From Roseomonas aerilata DSM 19363 (lineage in GTDB: Bacteria; Pseudomonadota; Alphaproteobacteria; Acetobacterales; Acetobacteraceae), in contig NZ_JONP01000001.1 of the NCBI RefSeq assembly GCF_000711725.1, forward strand, positions 496,001-560,000: DNA of 64,000 bases, in the 5' to 3' direction. Positions within the stretch are counted from its first letter, which is position 1, and each line of letters opens with the position of its first letter. Under the pieces are notes generated by a model. The model worked only from the letters and a program-made list of their open reading frames with translations, did no database searches and was not told the origin of the DNA. Positions 1 through 9,309 of this stretch are shown here, piece after piece. The position numbers and the translations under genes were made by a program.

Positions 1-630
1 CCCGTCACCCTCTGCGGCACCGTGCCGTGCCTCGTCGTCGTCCCGGCCGACCTGCCCGTCCGCAACCCCGCGGAACTGATCGCCTATGCGCGGGCGAACA
101 AGGGCACTCTCTCCTTCTCCTCCTCCGGCATCGGCAACCCGCAGCACCTGGCGGGGGAGTTGATGAACCGCATGGCCGGCACGGACGTGCTGCACGTGCC
201 CTATCGCGGCTCCGTCCCGGCAGTAACCGATGTAGCCTCGGGGCGGGTGACGATGAGCTTCAGCAGCCTCGGCGCCGCGCTTCCGCTCATCCAGGAGGGC
301 AAGCTGCGGCCCGTTGCCGTCACCTCAAGGGAGCGCATGCCGCAGCTGCCGGAGGTGGCCCCCCTGCGCGAGGCGCCGGGCCTCGAAAACTACGAGTTGG
401 TGAACTGGTTCGGCATCTTCGCGCCGGGCACCACGCCCGCGCCCGTGCTGGAGCGCCTCGCCACCGCTGCCGAAGCCGCGCTGGCGGAACCGAGCCTTTC
501 GGCGAAGCTGACCGACCAGGGGATCATCCCCCGCCGCCTCTCCACCACCGCCTTCCGCGCCTTCGTGCGGGAGGAGGCAGGCAAGTTTGCCGCCATCATC
601 CGCGACGCCGGTATCACGGCCGAGGGCTGA
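1..630 (+). CDS. Bug/TctC-family solute-binding protein, 3' part
   Basis: The reading frame is open from the first base, so the N-terminus and signal peptide lie outside the window. The visible 209 residues are the C-terminal two thirds of a tripartite tricarboxylate transporter (Bug) receptor. The pocket-lining segment HVPYRGSVPAVTDVASG and the hinge VNWFGIFAPGTTPAPV are typical of the family. Such periplasmic proteins bind small carboxylates. No TctA/TctB membrane partner is visible, which is common for the many orphan Bug proteins of Acetobacteraceae and Burkholderiales. It ends 29 bp before an Ldh-type dehydrogenase on the same strand, suggesting a shared catabolic transcript. The ligand cannot be told from sequence. 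Confidence 0.9.
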   Translation, partial: PVTLCGTVPCLVVVPADLPVRNPAELIAYARANKGTLSFSSSGIGNPQHLAGELMNRMAGTDVLHVPYRGSVPAVTDVASGRVTMSFSSLGAALPLIQEGKLRPVAVTSRERMPQLPEVAPLREAPGLENYELVNWFGIFAPGTTPAPVLERLATAAEAALAEPSLSAKLTDQGIIPRRLSTTAFRAFVREEAGKFAAIIRDAGITAEG

Positions 631-659
631 GCGCCGCGGCCTTTTAGCGAAAGTTCAGC

Positions 660-1685
660 ATGACCGAGACGACCATCGCCGAGGACGCGCTCCTCGACCT
701 CGCCACCCGCGCCCTCGTGGCGGGCGGCATGCGCGAGGCCGACGCCGCGCTCACCGCCAGGGTTCTTGTCCTCGCCGACATGTTCGGCGTCCGCACCCAC
801 GGGATCAGCCGGGTCGCGCAGTATCTCGGCCGCGTGCAGGTGGGCGGCATCGACCCGGCGGCGGAGGTGCAGGTCGCGCGCATGGCGCCGGGCCTCTCCA
901 TGGTGGACGGCCGCAACGGCATCGGCCCGCTGATCGGCATGCGCGCGCTCCAGGCAGCGACGGAATCCGCGCGCGAGGTCGGCATCGGCGCCGCGTTCGC
1001 CCGCGGCAGCAACCATTTCGGCCCGATCCTGCCCTACGCCTATCTGGCCGCGGAGGAGGGGTTCGCGAGCATCATCGCGAGCAACGCCACCACCACCATC
1101 GCGCCCTGGGGCGGCAAGGACACGCGGGTCGGCAACAACCCCGTCGGCCTCGGCATGCCCAACCCGGAGGGTGACCCGATCATCCTCGACATGGCGCTTT
1201 CCGTTGCGGCGCGCGCCAAGATCCGCAAGTTGCTGGAACAGGGGCAGCCCATGCCGGAGGGCTGGGCCGCGGATGCCGAGGGCAAGCCCACGACCGACCC
1301 GAAGAAGGGGTTGGAGGGATTCCTCCTGCCGGTCGGCGGCCACAAGGGCTACGGCCTCGCCGTGATGGTGGACCTCTTCGCGGGGCTCCTCTCCGGCGCC
1401 GCCTTCCTCACGCATGTGCAGGCCTGGGACAAGAACCCGGAGGCCGCGCAGAACCTCGGCCACGTCTTCGTCCTCATCGACACGAAGCGCCTGCACGCGG
1501 CGGACTGGATGCGCGAGCGGATGGCCGATTTCGGCGAGATCCTCCGCAGCACCCCGCCCGCTGATCCCGCCCAGCCCGTGATGGCGCCCGGCGACCGCGA
1601 GATGGCACTGCACGCGCGGGCGAAGCGCGAAGGGGTCACGGTGGGGACCGCCGATCTCGAGGCTGTCCGGGCACTGGCCGCCTGA
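660..1685 (+). CDS. Ldh_2 family NAD(P)-dependent oxidoreductase (malate/L-lactate/ureidoglycolate dehydrogenase type)
   Basis: 341 residues, the usual length for the malate/L-lactate dehydrogenase (Ldh_2) family, which is unrelated to classical Rossmann dehydrogenases and reduces 2-oxoacids or oxidises 2-hydroxyacids with NAD(P). Family hallmarks are visible: the early THGISR segment (residue ~45) with the catalytic-region histidine, GSNHFGP near residue 120, and the nucleotide-binding GGHKGYGLA near residue 230. The ATG at 660 follows the Bug gene by 29 bp; upstream AAGTTCAGC is not a strong ribosome site. With a Bug receptor upstream and a hydrolase downstream, a role in catabolism of an imported organic acid is likely. 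The substrate is not assignable. Confidence 0.88.
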   Translation: MTETTIAEDALLDLATRALVAGGMREADAALTARVLVLADMFGVRTHGISRVAQYLGRVQVGGIDPAAEVQVARMAPGLSMVDGRNGIGPLIGMRALQAATESAREVGIGAAFARGSNHFGPILPYAYLAAEEGFASIIASNATTTIAPWGGKDTRVGNNPVGLGMPNPEGDPIILDMALSVAARAKIRKLLEQGQPMPEGWAADAEGKPTTDPKKGLEGFLLPVGGHKGYGLAVMVDLFAGLLSGAAFLTHVQAWDKNPEAAQNLGHVFVLIDTKRLHAADWMRERMADFGEILRSTPPADPAQPVMAPGDREMALHARAKREGVTVGTADLEAVRALAA

Positions 1686-1716
1686 AGCCATCGCGCAGAG
1701 GGGAGGGAAAGAGCAC

Positions 1717-2490
1717 ATGTCCTGGACGGTCGAGAGCCTGCAGCAGGGCTATCCCGGAAAGTCGAAATACCACGGCGGCCTCGGCTGGAGCACCATCGGC
1801 CTCGCGCGCGGGCCGGAGGGCCGGATCGCCGTGCTCGATACGGGCGGCTTCGGGGCCAGGCGCCGCCTGCTTACCCAGCTTCAGGCGGCCGGCGTAGCGC
1901 CCGAAGAGGTCACCGACCTCCTCCTCACGCATCTCCATTACGACCACTGCCTCAACTGGCCGATGTTCCCGCGCGCTACGATCCATGCCGGCGCGGCGGA
2001 GCTCGAGATGGCGCTCGCCCTGCCGGACGGGGATCCGCTCTACCCTGAATTCACCATCCGCGAGCTTGCGCGCCACCCCCGGCTGCGCCGCCTCACCGAT
2101 GGCGCGACGGAACTGCCGGGCATCACCTGCTTCACCGCCCCTGGTCACACGATGCATCACCTCGTCTTCGTGCTGGAGGGCGAGACGCGCACCATCTTCT
2201 CCGCCGACGTCGCGAAGAACCGCTCAGAACTGGTCACCGGCCGCGCCGACATGACCCTCGACGCCGAGGCGCATGCGGCCTCCATCGCCCGGCTGAACGC
2301 CACTTGGCGGGAGGTGCCGGGGACGGTTCTCCTGCCCGGCCACGACCTTCCGCTGCGGCTGGACGCCGCCGGAAACATGGTTCCCCTCGCCGAGCGTGCC
2401 TGCGCCATCGAGGCTTGGTTCGGCAACGCGCTGGAGGACGTCACCCGCTTCGACCTGACGGAGAAGGGAACCGCGTCCTCTCCGGCCTGA
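1717..2490 (+). CDS. MBL-fold metallo-hydrolase (lactonase-like)
   Basis: 257 residues with the metallo-beta-lactamase-fold metal site: THLHYDHCLNW near residue 70 (HxHxDH), a histidine in APGHTMHH near residue 145, an aspartate in FSADVAKNR near 165 and a final histidine in LLPGHDLPL near residue 207. The compact size and GH...H spacing resemble N-acyl-homoserine lactonase and related quorum-quenching or lactone hydrolases, but the fold is used for many ester and thioester hydrolyses. The start at 1717 follows AGGGGAGGG. It lies 31 bp behind the Ldh-type gene in the same orientation and probably closes that catabolic operon, perhaps opening a lactone. Confidence 0.85.
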   Translation: MSWTVESLQQGYPGKSKYHGGLGWSTIGLARGPEGRIAVLDTGGFGARRRLLTQLQAAGVAPEEVTDLLLTHLHYDHCLNWPMFPRATIHAGAAELEMALALPDGDPLYPEFTIRELARHPRLRRLTDGATELPGITCFTAPGHTMHHLVFVLEGETRTIFSADVAKNRSELVTGRADMTLDAEAHAASIARLNATWREVPGTVLLPGHDLPLRLDAAGNMVPLAERACAIEAWFGNALEDVTRFDLTEKGTASSPA

Positions 2491-2867
2491 CCGGCCTTTC
2501 CGCCCGCGTTCTGTAAAGACGGCTCAACGGCCGGAGGGCTGCTCGACCGGGCAGCTCTTCGCCTTTTCGGGCACCCTGCAAGGGCCGACCGAGCTGACCC
2601 TTCTGATGGCCGATGCACCCTGGGACGACCGTTGGTCTCCCGTTCGTGATCGGCGATGCCGGCGCACCGTGCGTTAGCGGCTTTGAAGATTCGCGATCCT
2701 CCCCGCCGCATCCAGCTCGTGAGGGGAGGACCAGCGCAGCGTCCGTGCGATGCGGCCCGAAGCGATGGCAGCGCTTTGCCGCTGCGGGCGTTCTAACAGA
2801 TAGAAAATCCGAGCCTGAGATCGGCACCGGGCTGCCGGTCGGGCGAGGAGAGGAGTCAGAGCAAGCC
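2491..2867. other. Intergenic region ahead of paoABC
   Basis: 377 bases without a convincing gene. The frame of paoA is open through most of it, but the residues upstream of 2868 have no family match and the Tat signal starts at 2868. A weak sigma-70-like pair is possible: TTGCCG at 2776-2781 and GATAGA at 2799-2804 with a 17-base spacer (4/6 and 3/6 matches), which would place transcription start about 55 bases before paoA. Nothing else is seen. Confidence 0.4.
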
Positions 2868-3518
2868 ATGCAGAAAATCGACGATCTTGAACTTTCCCGG
2901 CGCGGGCTCTTGGCCAGTGCGGCGGTGACGGCGATGGCGCCCGCGACACCGGTCGCCGCGCAGGCGCCGGCGCAGGCGGAGGGGGCGGGGACCGCCGCCG
3001 TGCCGGTGCTTGCCCGGACCTCGCTGACGGTGAACGGCCAGCAGCGCAGCCTCGACCTCGACACGCGGACGACGCTGCTCGACGCCCTTCGCGAGCACCT
3101 GCACCTGACGGGCAGCAAGAAGGGCTGCGACCACGGCCAGTGCGGCGCCTGCACGGTGATGGTGGACGGGCGCCGCGTGCTCTCCTGCCTGACCCTGGCC
3201 GTGATGCACGACGGCGACGAGGTCACGACCATCGAGGGCCTCGGCCAGCCGGACAAGCTGCACCCCATGCAGGCGGCCTTCGTGAAGCACGATGGCTACC
3301 AGTGCGGCTATTGCACGCCCGGCCAGATCTGCTCGGCCACCGCCGTGCTGGACGAGATCAGGCAGGGCATCCCCAGCTACGCGACCGCCGACCTGACGGC
3401 GACGCCCCAGGTTACCCCCGAGGAGATCCGTGAGCGCATGAGCGGCAACATCTGCCGCTGCGGTGCCTACTCGAACATCCTCGACGCGATCACCGAAGTT
3501 GCGGGGAGGCAGGCATGA
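2868..3518 (+). CDS. paoA: Aldehyde oxidoreductase iron-sulfur subunit PaoA
   Basis: 216 residues. A Tat signal begins at the N-terminus ([17 protein letters not shown] at residues 9-25), predicting periplasmic export as for E. coli PaoA (YagT). Two plant-type [2Fe-2S] clusters follow: [15 protein letters not shown] plus a later C near residues 85-110, and [10 protein letters not shown] with [11 protein letters not shown] near the C-terminus. The subunit passes electrons from molybdenum to FAD. The start at 2868 is preferred because GAGGAGAGGAG lies just upstream and the signal peptide begins there; the in-frame extension to 2613 has no supporting features. The stop overlaps paoB by 4 bases (ATGA). 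Confidence 0.92.
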   Translation: MQKIDDLELSRRGLLASAAVTAMAPATPVAAQAPAQAEGAGTAAVPVLARTSLTVNGQQRSLDLDTRTTLLDALREHLHLTGSKKGCDHGQCGACTVMVDGRRVLSCLTLAVMHDGDEVTTIEGLGQPDKLHPMQAAFVKHDGYQCGYCTPGQICSATAVLDEIRQGIPSYATADLTATPQVTPEEIRERMSGNICRCGAYSNILDAITEVAGRQA

Positions 3519-4465
3519 GGCCCTTCACCTACGAGCGCGCCAGCACCCCCGCCGAGGCCGCCGCCATTGCGGCACACCGGGAGGGCGCGAGGTTCATCGC
3601 GGGCGGGACCAACCTGCTCGACCTGATGAAGCTGGGGATCGAGACCCCGGCCCACCTGATCGATGTTAACAGTTTGTCGCTCGACAAGATCGAGCCCACG
3701 CCGGTGGGCGGACTGCGCATCGGCGCCCTGGTGCGCAACACCGACCTCGCCGCCGACGAGCGCGTGCGCCGCGACTACGCGGTGCTGTCGCGCGCCCTGC
3801 TGGCGGGCGCCACCGGGCAGCTGCGCAACAAGGCGACCACGGCCGGCAACCTTCTCCAGCGTACGCGCTGCCCGTACTTCTACGACACCGCCCAGCCCTG
3901 CAACAAACGCCAGCCCGGCAGCGGCTGCTCGGCCATCGGCGGGGTCACCCGGCACCTGGCAGTCATCGGCGCGAGCGAGGCCTGCATCGCCACCCATCCC
4001 TCGGACATGGCGGTCGCGATGCGCGCCCTGGACGCGGTGGTGGAGACAGTGAAGCCAGACGGCACGACGCGCGCGATCCCGATCGCCGAGTTCCACCGCC
4101 TACCGGGTGACGCGCCCCAGCTGGACACGACGCTGGAGCGCGGCGAGATCATCACGGCGGTGACGCTGCCCCCGCCGGCTGGCGGCCGGCAGTTCTACCG
4201 CAAGGTGCGCGATCGCGCCTCCTACGCCTTCGCACTCGTCTCCGTGGCGGCCATCGTGCAGCCGGACGGCACGGGACGGGTGGCGATGGGCGGCGTGGCG
4301 CACAAGCCCTGGCGCGTCGAGGCGGCCGAGGCGGAACTTCCGCGCGGCGCGAAGCCGGCCATGGCGGCAATCCTGAATGGGGCGAAGCCGATGCCGGACA
4401 ACGCCTTCAAGCTGACCCTCGCGGAGCGAATCCTGACCTCCGTGCTCACCGAGGCGAAGGGCTGA
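3515..4465 (+). CDS. paoB: Aldehyde oxidoreductase FAD subunit PaoB
   Basis: 316 residues, matching the ~318 of E. coli PaoB (YagS). The FAD pyrophosphate loop is [13 protein letters not shown] near residue 30, and a second FAD segment [11 protein letters not shown] follows near residue 110. The insertion [20 protein letters not shown] carries the cysteines that bind the extra [4Fe-4S] cluster distinguishing PaoB-type subunits from ordinary xanthine dehydrogenase FAD subunits. It starts inside the end of paoA (ATGA overlap) and ends 4 bases before paoC, so the three subunits are translationally coupled. It lacks a signal and presumably crosses the membrane folded, riding on PaoA's Tat signal. 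Confidence 0.93.
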   Translation: MRPFTYERASTPAEAAAIAAHREGARFIAGGTNLLDLMKLGIETPAHLIDVNSLSLDKIEPTPVGGLRIGALVRNTDLAADERVRRDYAVLSRALLAGATGQLRNKATTAGNLLQRTRCPYFYDTAQPCNKRQPGSGCSAIGGVTRHLAVIGASEACIATHPSDMAVAMRALDAVVETVKPDGTTRAIPIAEFHRLPGDAPQLDTTLERGEIITAVTLPPPAGGRQFYRKVRDRASYAFALVSVAAIVQPDGTGRVAMGGVAHKPWRVEAAEAELPRGAKPAMAAILNGAKPMPDNAFKLTLAERILTSVLTEAKG

Positions 4466-4469
4466 GACG

Positions 4470-6689
4470 ATGAAGTTCGACACCCCCGCTACCACGAGCC
4501 CGATCGACCAACTCAAGTTCGTCGGCCGCCCGCTGGACCGCATCGATGGGCCGCTCAAGACGACCGGCACCGCCCCTTACGCCTATGAACGGCACGACGT
4601 CGCGCCCAACCAGGCCTATGGCTTCGTCCTCGGCGCCGGGATCGCGAAGGGGCGCATCGCCGCCATGGACACCACGGCTGCCAAGGCGGCGCCGGGCGTG
4701 ATCGCCGTCGTCTCCACCCTCGACATGCCGAGGATGGCGAAGGGGCGGATGAACATTGCCTACCTATTCGGCGGCGCTGAGATCCAGCACTACCACCAGG
4801 CCATCGCCCTCGTCGTCGCCGAGACCTTCGAACAGGCGCGCGGGGCTGCAGGGCTGATCCGCGTGGACTACGCGCGCGAGCCGGGGCGGTTCGACCTCGC
4901 CGCGGCCGCAAAGACCGCGCCGCTGGCGGGCGGCGACAGCGACGAGGGAAGCGGCGCCCCCCCCGAGGACCGCTTCGGCGACTTCGAGGGTGCCTTCGCG
5001 GCCGCCCCCGTCCAGCTCGACGAAACCTACACCACCCCGGCCGAGAGCCATGCCGCGATGGAGCCGCACAGCTCCGTCGCCTCCTGGGAGGGCGACAAGG
5101 TCACCATCTGGACCTCGAACCAGATGATCGCCTGGGGCCGGCGGGACGTCGCCATGACCCTCGGCATCCCCGTCGAGAAGGTCCGGCTCGACTCCCCCTA
5201 TGTCGGCGGCGGGTTCGGCGGAAAGCTCTTCGTCCGCGTGGACGCGATCCTCGCGGCACTCGGCGCCAAGGCGGCAAGGCGGCCCGTGAAGATAGCGCTG
5301 ACGCGCCCGCTGATCGCGAACAACACCACCCACCGCTCGGCGACGATCCAGCGCATCCGCATCGGTGCTGGACGGGATGGGAAGATCACGGCCATCGCGC
5401 ATGAGAGCGCTTCCTACAACCTGCCGGACGGCAAGCCGGAAACGGCGGTCTCCCAGACGAAGCTGCTCTACGCCGGAGCGAACCGCCTGACCGCCATGCG
5501 CCTCGCCGAGCTCGACCTGCCCGAGAGCAATGCCATGCGCGCACCGGGCGAGGCGCCGGGCCTCATGGCGCTCGAGATCGCGATGGACGAGATGGCCGAG
5601 AAGCTCGGCATCGATCCCATCGAGTTCCGCATCCTGAACGACACGCAGGTCGATCCGGAGCATCCCGAGCGGCCCTTCTCGCAGCGCCAGCTCATCCAAT
5701 GCCTGCGTCAGGGCGCGGAGCGCTTCGGGTGGAACCGGCGCAGCGCGATATCCGGGCAGCGGCGGGAAGGCCAGTGGCTCGTCGGCATGGGTGTCGCGGC
5801 CGGCTTCCGCAACAACCTCCTGACGAAGTCGGGCGCGCGCGTCCGGCTGGACAAGAGCGGCGTGGTCACGGTCGAGACGGACATGACCGACATCGGCACC
5901 GGCAGCTACACCATTATCGCCCAGACCGCGGCGGAGATGATGGGCGTACCGATGGAGAAGGTGGTCGTGCGCCTCGGTGACTCCGACTTCCCCGCCTCGG
6001 CCGGGTCGGGCGGGCAGTGGGGCGCCAACAACTCGACCGCCGGCGTCTACGCGGCCTGCACGAAGCTGCGCGAGGACGTGGCGCGCAAGCTCGGCTTCAA
6101 CTCGGCCGATGCCGTCTTCACGGATGGCGTGGTCCGCGCCGGCAACCGCGAGGTTCCGCTCGGTCAGGCGGCGGGCGAGGAGGGCATGACGGCGGAGGAC
6201 GTGATCGAGTACGGCGATCTCGCCAAGCGCTACCAGCAGTCCACCTTCGCCGGCCATTTCGTGGAGGTGGGCGTGGATGCCATGACCGGCGAGACGCGGG
6301 TACGCCGCATGCTCGCCGTCTGCGCGGCGGGTCGCATCCTCAACCCGAAATCGGCGCGCAGCCAGGTGATCGGCGCGATGACCATGGGCGTGGGCGCCGC
6401 CCTGACGGAGGAGCTCTCTCTGGACAAGCGTCTCGGCTTCTTCGTCAACCACGACCTCGCGGGCTACGAGGTGCCGGTGCACGCCGACATCCCGCACCAG
6501 GAGGTGATCTTCCTCGACGAAGTGGACCCGATCTCCTCGCCCATGAAGGCTAAGGGCGTGGGCGAGCTCGGGCTCTGCGGGGTTGGCGCCGCCATCGCGA
6601 ACGCCATCCACAACGCGACCGGCATTCGCCTGCGCGACTACCCGATGACTCTCGACAAGCTGCTGGACAAGCTGCCGCAGCCGGCGTGA
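4470..6689 (+). CDS. paoC: Aldehyde oxidoreductase molybdopterin subunit PaoC
   Basis: 739 residues; E. coli PaoC (YagR) has 732. This is the catalytic subunit of the xanthine oxidase family, holding molybdopterin (cytosine dinucleotide type in the relatives). Conserved elements include VGRPLDRIDGPLKTTG at the start, YVGGGFGGKLF near residue 245, AMRAPGEAPG near 355 and the C-terminal KGVGELGLCGVGAA, whose glutamate is the catalytic base in this family. Known substrates of PaoABC are aromatic and other aldehydes, so detoxification or catabolism of aldehydes in the periplasm is likely. No molybdenum-cofactor chaperone of the PaoD/XdhC type follows; it must lie elsewhere. Confidence 0.94.
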   Translation: MKFDTPATTSPIDQLKFVGRPLDRIDGPLKTTGTAPYAYERHDVAPNQAYGFVLGAGIAKGRIAAMDTTAAKAAPGVIAVVSTLDMPRMAKGRMNIAYLFGGAEIQHYHQAIALVVAETFEQARGAAGLIRVDYAREPGRFDLAAAAKTAPLAGGDSDEGSGAPPEDRFGDFEGAFAAAPVQLDETYTTPAESHAAMEPHSSVASWEGDKVTIWTSNQMIAWGRRDVAMTLGIPVEKVRLDSPYVGGGFGGKLFVRVDAILAALGAKAARRPVKIALTRPLIANNTTHRSATIQRIRIGAGRDGKITAIAHESASYNLPDGKPETAVSQTKLLYAGANRLTAMRLAELDLPESNAMRAPGEAPGLMALEIAMDEMAEKLGIDPIEFRILNDTQVDPEHPERPFSQRQLIQCLRQGAERFGWNRRSAISGQRREGQWLVGMGVAAGFRNNLLTKSGARVRLDKSGVVTVETDMTDIGTGSYTIIAQTAAEMMGVPMEKVVVRLGDSDFPASAGSGGQWGANNSTAGVYAACTKLREDVARKLGFNSADAVFTDGVVRAGNREVPLGQAAGEEGMTAEDVIEYGDLAKRYQQSTFAGHFVEVGVDAMTGETRVRRMLAVCAAGRILNPKSARSQVIGAMTMGVGAALTEELSLDKRLGFFVNHDLAGYEVPVHADIPHQEVIFLDEVDPISSPMKAKGVGELGLCGVGAAIANAIHNATGIRLRDYPMTLDKLLDKLPQPA

Positions 6690-6850
6690 ACGGCCGGGGG
6701 AGGGGTCTTGTCCTTCCCCCGTTCCACTTGTCAGGCGGGAAATCCCCCGTCGAGCACCCCCGCCGGCCGGAAGGTGCCCGCGCCGATCAACCCTGCCCCC
6801 ATGCCCGCGTTCAGCGATTTAAGCGGCCGGCGCCGTGGGGAGGAACGGGC

Positions 6851-7411
6851 TTGGCTCTGCTGACGCGCGACGACATCCGCCGGCAATCGCGCCTTGCCTG
6901 GTTCTGCCTCCTCCTCCTCGCCGCGATGTCCGCCTGGTTCTGGTCGCTCGACAAGCGCAACGCCTCCATGGGCGTGCTCGTCTCTCTCGTGGGCTGCCTC
7001 GGCCTCATCCTGCCCCCGCGGGAGAGGATGGAGGTGCTGCCGGCCCGCCTGCGCTCCCTGCCACGCGCCCTCGACTGCACGCCGATCCTCGCCACGCTCC
7101 TCAGCAGCCCTGGCTACGGGCTGAACTGGTTCTACGGCGAGAACCCTTATGACGAGATCGTCCACCTCTTCAGCGGGGCCATGGCCGGGGCCGTCTTCGT
7201 CGCGCTGCTGCTGGCGGACGGTCGCCCCTGGCGGAGCGGGCGGGTCATCCTCGCCGGCGCCGCCTTCGGCCTCCTGCTCGGGTGCTCATGGGAGGTCTTT
7301 GAAGCGATCACTGGCCTCATCGGCGATTTCACCGACACCTGGACGGACATTGTGCTGACCACGCTCGGCGCCACCGTCGCGGCAATGGTCCTGGCGCGGC
7401 GGGCGGAATGA
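6851..7411 (+). CDS. Polytopic inner-membrane protein, unassigned (YjdF/DUF2238-like pattern)
   Basis: I chose the TTG at 6851 (186 residues) because GGGGAGGAA lies six bases before it and the frame upstream is compositionally odd. Four to five hydrophobic segments are visible, starting with LAWFCLLLLAAMSAWFW and ending with ILAGAAFGLLLGCSWEVFEA and a final helix. Acidic and histidine residues in NPYDEIVHLFSG and SWEVFEAITG...TWTDIVLTTLGA recall the D-H/E-x-E pattern of the DUF2238 (YjdF) membrane family, but I would not assign a function. It overlaps the following EEP gene by ATGA, so the two are probably co-translated. Confidence 0.7.
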   Translation: MALLTRDDIRRQSRLAWFCLLLLAAMSAWFWSLDKRNASMGVLVSLVGCLGLILPPRERMEVLPARLRSLPRALDCTPILATLLSSPGYGLNWFYGENPYDEIVHLFSGAMAGAVFVALLLADGRPWRSGRVILAGAAFGLLLGCSWEVFEAITGLIGDFTDTWTDIVLTTLGATVAAMVLARRAE

Positions 7412-8151
7412 GTCACGCGCCACCCCCGCCGCCCGGCCGACCGATGCTGGTCGCCACCTACAACGTCCATCGCGGGCGCCCGCCCGCGGGGCTCTTCCGC
7501 CCGGAGGGCATCGCCCGCGTCATCGCGGAGATCCGCCCGGATCTCATCGCGCTGCAGGAGGCGCAGCACTACCTCCGCCGTGACGCCCCGATGCTCGATG
7601 AGGATCATCTGGCGCAGGAGGCCGGTCTGCGCCCTCTCCGACTGCATGATCGCCCGCGCGAGCAGGGCTGGCGCAGCAACCTCATTCTCATCCGCCGTGA
7701 CGCGGCGGTGCTGCGGCCGCCGATGGGCCTGCGGATCGGCGGCATGGAGCCGCGGGGCGCAATCATGGCGGAACTCGACCTCGGCTGGGGACCCTTCCGC
7801 GTGATCGCGACGCATCTCAGCCTCGGCGCCGCGCGCCGCAAGCGGCAGGCGCAGGCCCTGCTGGCGGCGATGGAAGCCGGCCACGGCGCGCGCTTGCCGA
7901 CGGTCCTGCTCGGTGACTTCAACGAGTGGCGCCTCGGCGCCTCGGCCCTCGGCGTGCTGCAACCGGTCTTCGGCACGCCGCCGCAGGTGCCGACCTTCCC
8001 GTCCTTCCGGCCATTCCTCAGCCTGGACCGGATCATGGCGCATCCCGCCGGGATGATCGGGCCAGCGGAGGCGCATGACACGCCGCTCGCGCGCCGCGCC
8101 TCGGATCACCTGCCTCTCAAAGCCAAGGTGTCGTTTCCGGCAGTTGCGTAG
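7408..8151 (+). CDS. Endonuclease/exonuclease/phosphatase (EEP) family hydrolase
   Basis: 247 residues with the EEP fold signatures in order: ATYNVHRGR near residue 14, LIALQEAQ (metal-binding glutamate) near 50, VIATHLSLG near 133, LLGDFNEW near 168 and the terminal catalytic pair SDHLPL near 238. Members cleave phosphodiesters or phosphomonoesters of DNA, phosphoinositides or sphingolipids. No signal peptide is apparent. It overlaps a membrane protein gene at its start (ATGA), a pairing seen for EEP proteins acting near phospholipid metabolism, but the substrate is unknown. It ends just before a GC-rich hairpin and converges with the next gene. Confidence 0.85.
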   Translation: MSHAPPPPPGRPMLVATYNVHRGRPPAGLFRPEGIARVIAEIRPDLIALQEAQHYLRRDAPMLDEDHLAQEAGLRPLRLHDRPREQGWRSNLILIRRDAAVLRPPMGLRIGGMEPRGAIMAELDLGWGPFRVIATHLSLGAARRKRQAQALLAAMEAGHGARLPTVLLGDFNEWRLGASALGVLQPVFGTPPQVPTFPSFRPFLSLDRIMAHPAGMIGPAEAHDTPLARRASDHLPLKAKVSFPAVA

Positions 8152-8152
8152 G

Positions 8153-8179
8153 GGCCGCGGCCCGGTTGGGGCCGCGGCC
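8153..8179. terminator. GC hairpin between convergent genes
   Basis: An 11-bp perfect stem with a 5-base loop, formed by two copies of the self-complementary decamer GGCCGCGGCC at 8153 and 8170. It sits in the 37-bp gap between convergent genes and is followed by only a short T run, so it is a plausible bidirectional or transcript-stabilising terminator. Confidence 0.5.
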
Positions 8180-8188
8180 GGCGCTTTG

Positions 8189-9214
8189 TCAGCCGATCTT
8201 GCGGCTGGCAGCGGGCGGCAGGAAGCGGTCGGTGAACATGTCCCCGACCTTCGGCGGGTTCGCCACGCCATAGGCCTCGGCATTGACGCGGATGAGCGTC
8301 TCGGCGCGCGCGTTGTCGAGCACGCCCGTGCCGCCGGCCTTCACGTTCGGCGTCAGGATGGAGCGCTCGTAGGTCATGCCCCAGCGGCGCTTCTCCAGCG
8401 CCTCGTCGAAGAGCGGCTCGCGCTTCTTGAGGGAGGCCATGCCAGCATCGGGCTCGGCGATCAGCATCTTCAGCCCCTCGACCGAGGCGCGGACGAAGGC
8501 GGCGGCCACCTGCGGGTTCTTGTCCAGCCAGTCGGCCCGGGCAACGAGGGCGCTGCCGTAGATGTCGAGGCCGTTCTCGGCATAGGGCCAGGCCACAATG
8601 TCGCTCTCCGCCGTGCCGAGGCCGACAAGGTTGAAATAGGTGGTGAAGAGGAAGCCCGTCACCGCATCCACCTGGCCCTGGGCGAGCATCGTGTCGCGCA
8701 GGTTCGCCGCCATGCTCGTCCAGCGGACGCCCGAGGCATCGATGCCGGCCACGCGCGAGAAGGCGGGGAAGAGCATCCGGCTGCCCTCGCCCTCGGGCGC
8801 GCCGAGGCGCTTGCCGGCCACGCCCTTGGGCGAGGTGATGCCGGACTTCTTGAGAGTGATCAGCGCCGCCGCCGTGCGGTCCAGCACCTGGTAGAAGCAG
8901 ACGAGGCGCTTGTCCGGGTTCTCGGCGTTGAACTTCACCATGGTCGAGACATCGGTGTAGCCGACATCGTAGGCGCCGGAGGCCACCTTCACGGTCGTGT
9001 CGCCCGAGCCGAAGCCGCGGTCCATCCGAAGGTTGATGCCCTCGCGACGGAACACGCCGCGGTCGTCGGGCAGGGAGAACATGCCGTGGTTGCCCTGCAG
9101 CGCCCAATCGAGGGCGAAGCGCACGGGCGTCGCGGTCTGCGCGCCAGCGGGGCGGATGGCCGGCATCGCCAGCCCGGCGGCGCCGGCGGCGAGGAGGGTG
9201 CGACGAGCGAGCAT
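8189..9214 (-). CDS. NitT/TauT-type ABC transporter substrate-binding protein (NMT1-like)
   Basis: 341 residues from the ATG at 9214, which has GGAGAA upstream and begins a Tat-like signal (ARRTLLAAGAAGLAMPAI, residues 3-20). The mature N-terminus FALDWALQGNHGMFSLPDDRG is the classical NMT1/SsuA/TauA opening that contacts sulfonate, nitrate or pyrimidine-precursor ligands. The body follows the periplasmic-binding-protein-type-2 layout. There is no permease or ATPase beside it; the nearest NitT/TauT-type membrane genes without a receptor lie at 25.3-27.0 kb. A longer start at 9242 would add residues ahead of the signal and is less likely. Confidence 0.87.
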   Translation of the reverse strand: MLARRTLLAAGAAGLAMPAIRPAGAQTATPVRFALDWALQGNHGMFSLPDDRGVFRREGINLRMDRGFGSGDTTVKVASGAYDVGYTDVSTMVKFNAENPDKRLVCFYQVLDRTAAALITLKKSGITSPKGVAGKRLGAPEGEGSRMLFPAFSRVAGIDASGVRWTSMAANLRDTMLAQGQVDAVTGFLFTTYFNLVGLGTAESDIVAWPYAENGLDIYGSALVARADWLDKNPQVAAAFVRASVEGLKMLIAEPDAGMASLKKREPLFDEALEKRRWGMTYERSILTPNVKAGGTGVLDNARAETLIRVNAEAYGVANPPKVGDMFTDRFLPPAASRKIG

Positions 9215-9309
9215 AGGCGGCGTTCTCCGGTAAGTCTCAGCCATGTGACCTGGCACCGGTATCGCCCGGCGCGAGGCGAGCGTCCATGCAGGATCGATGC
9301 CGATGCGGC

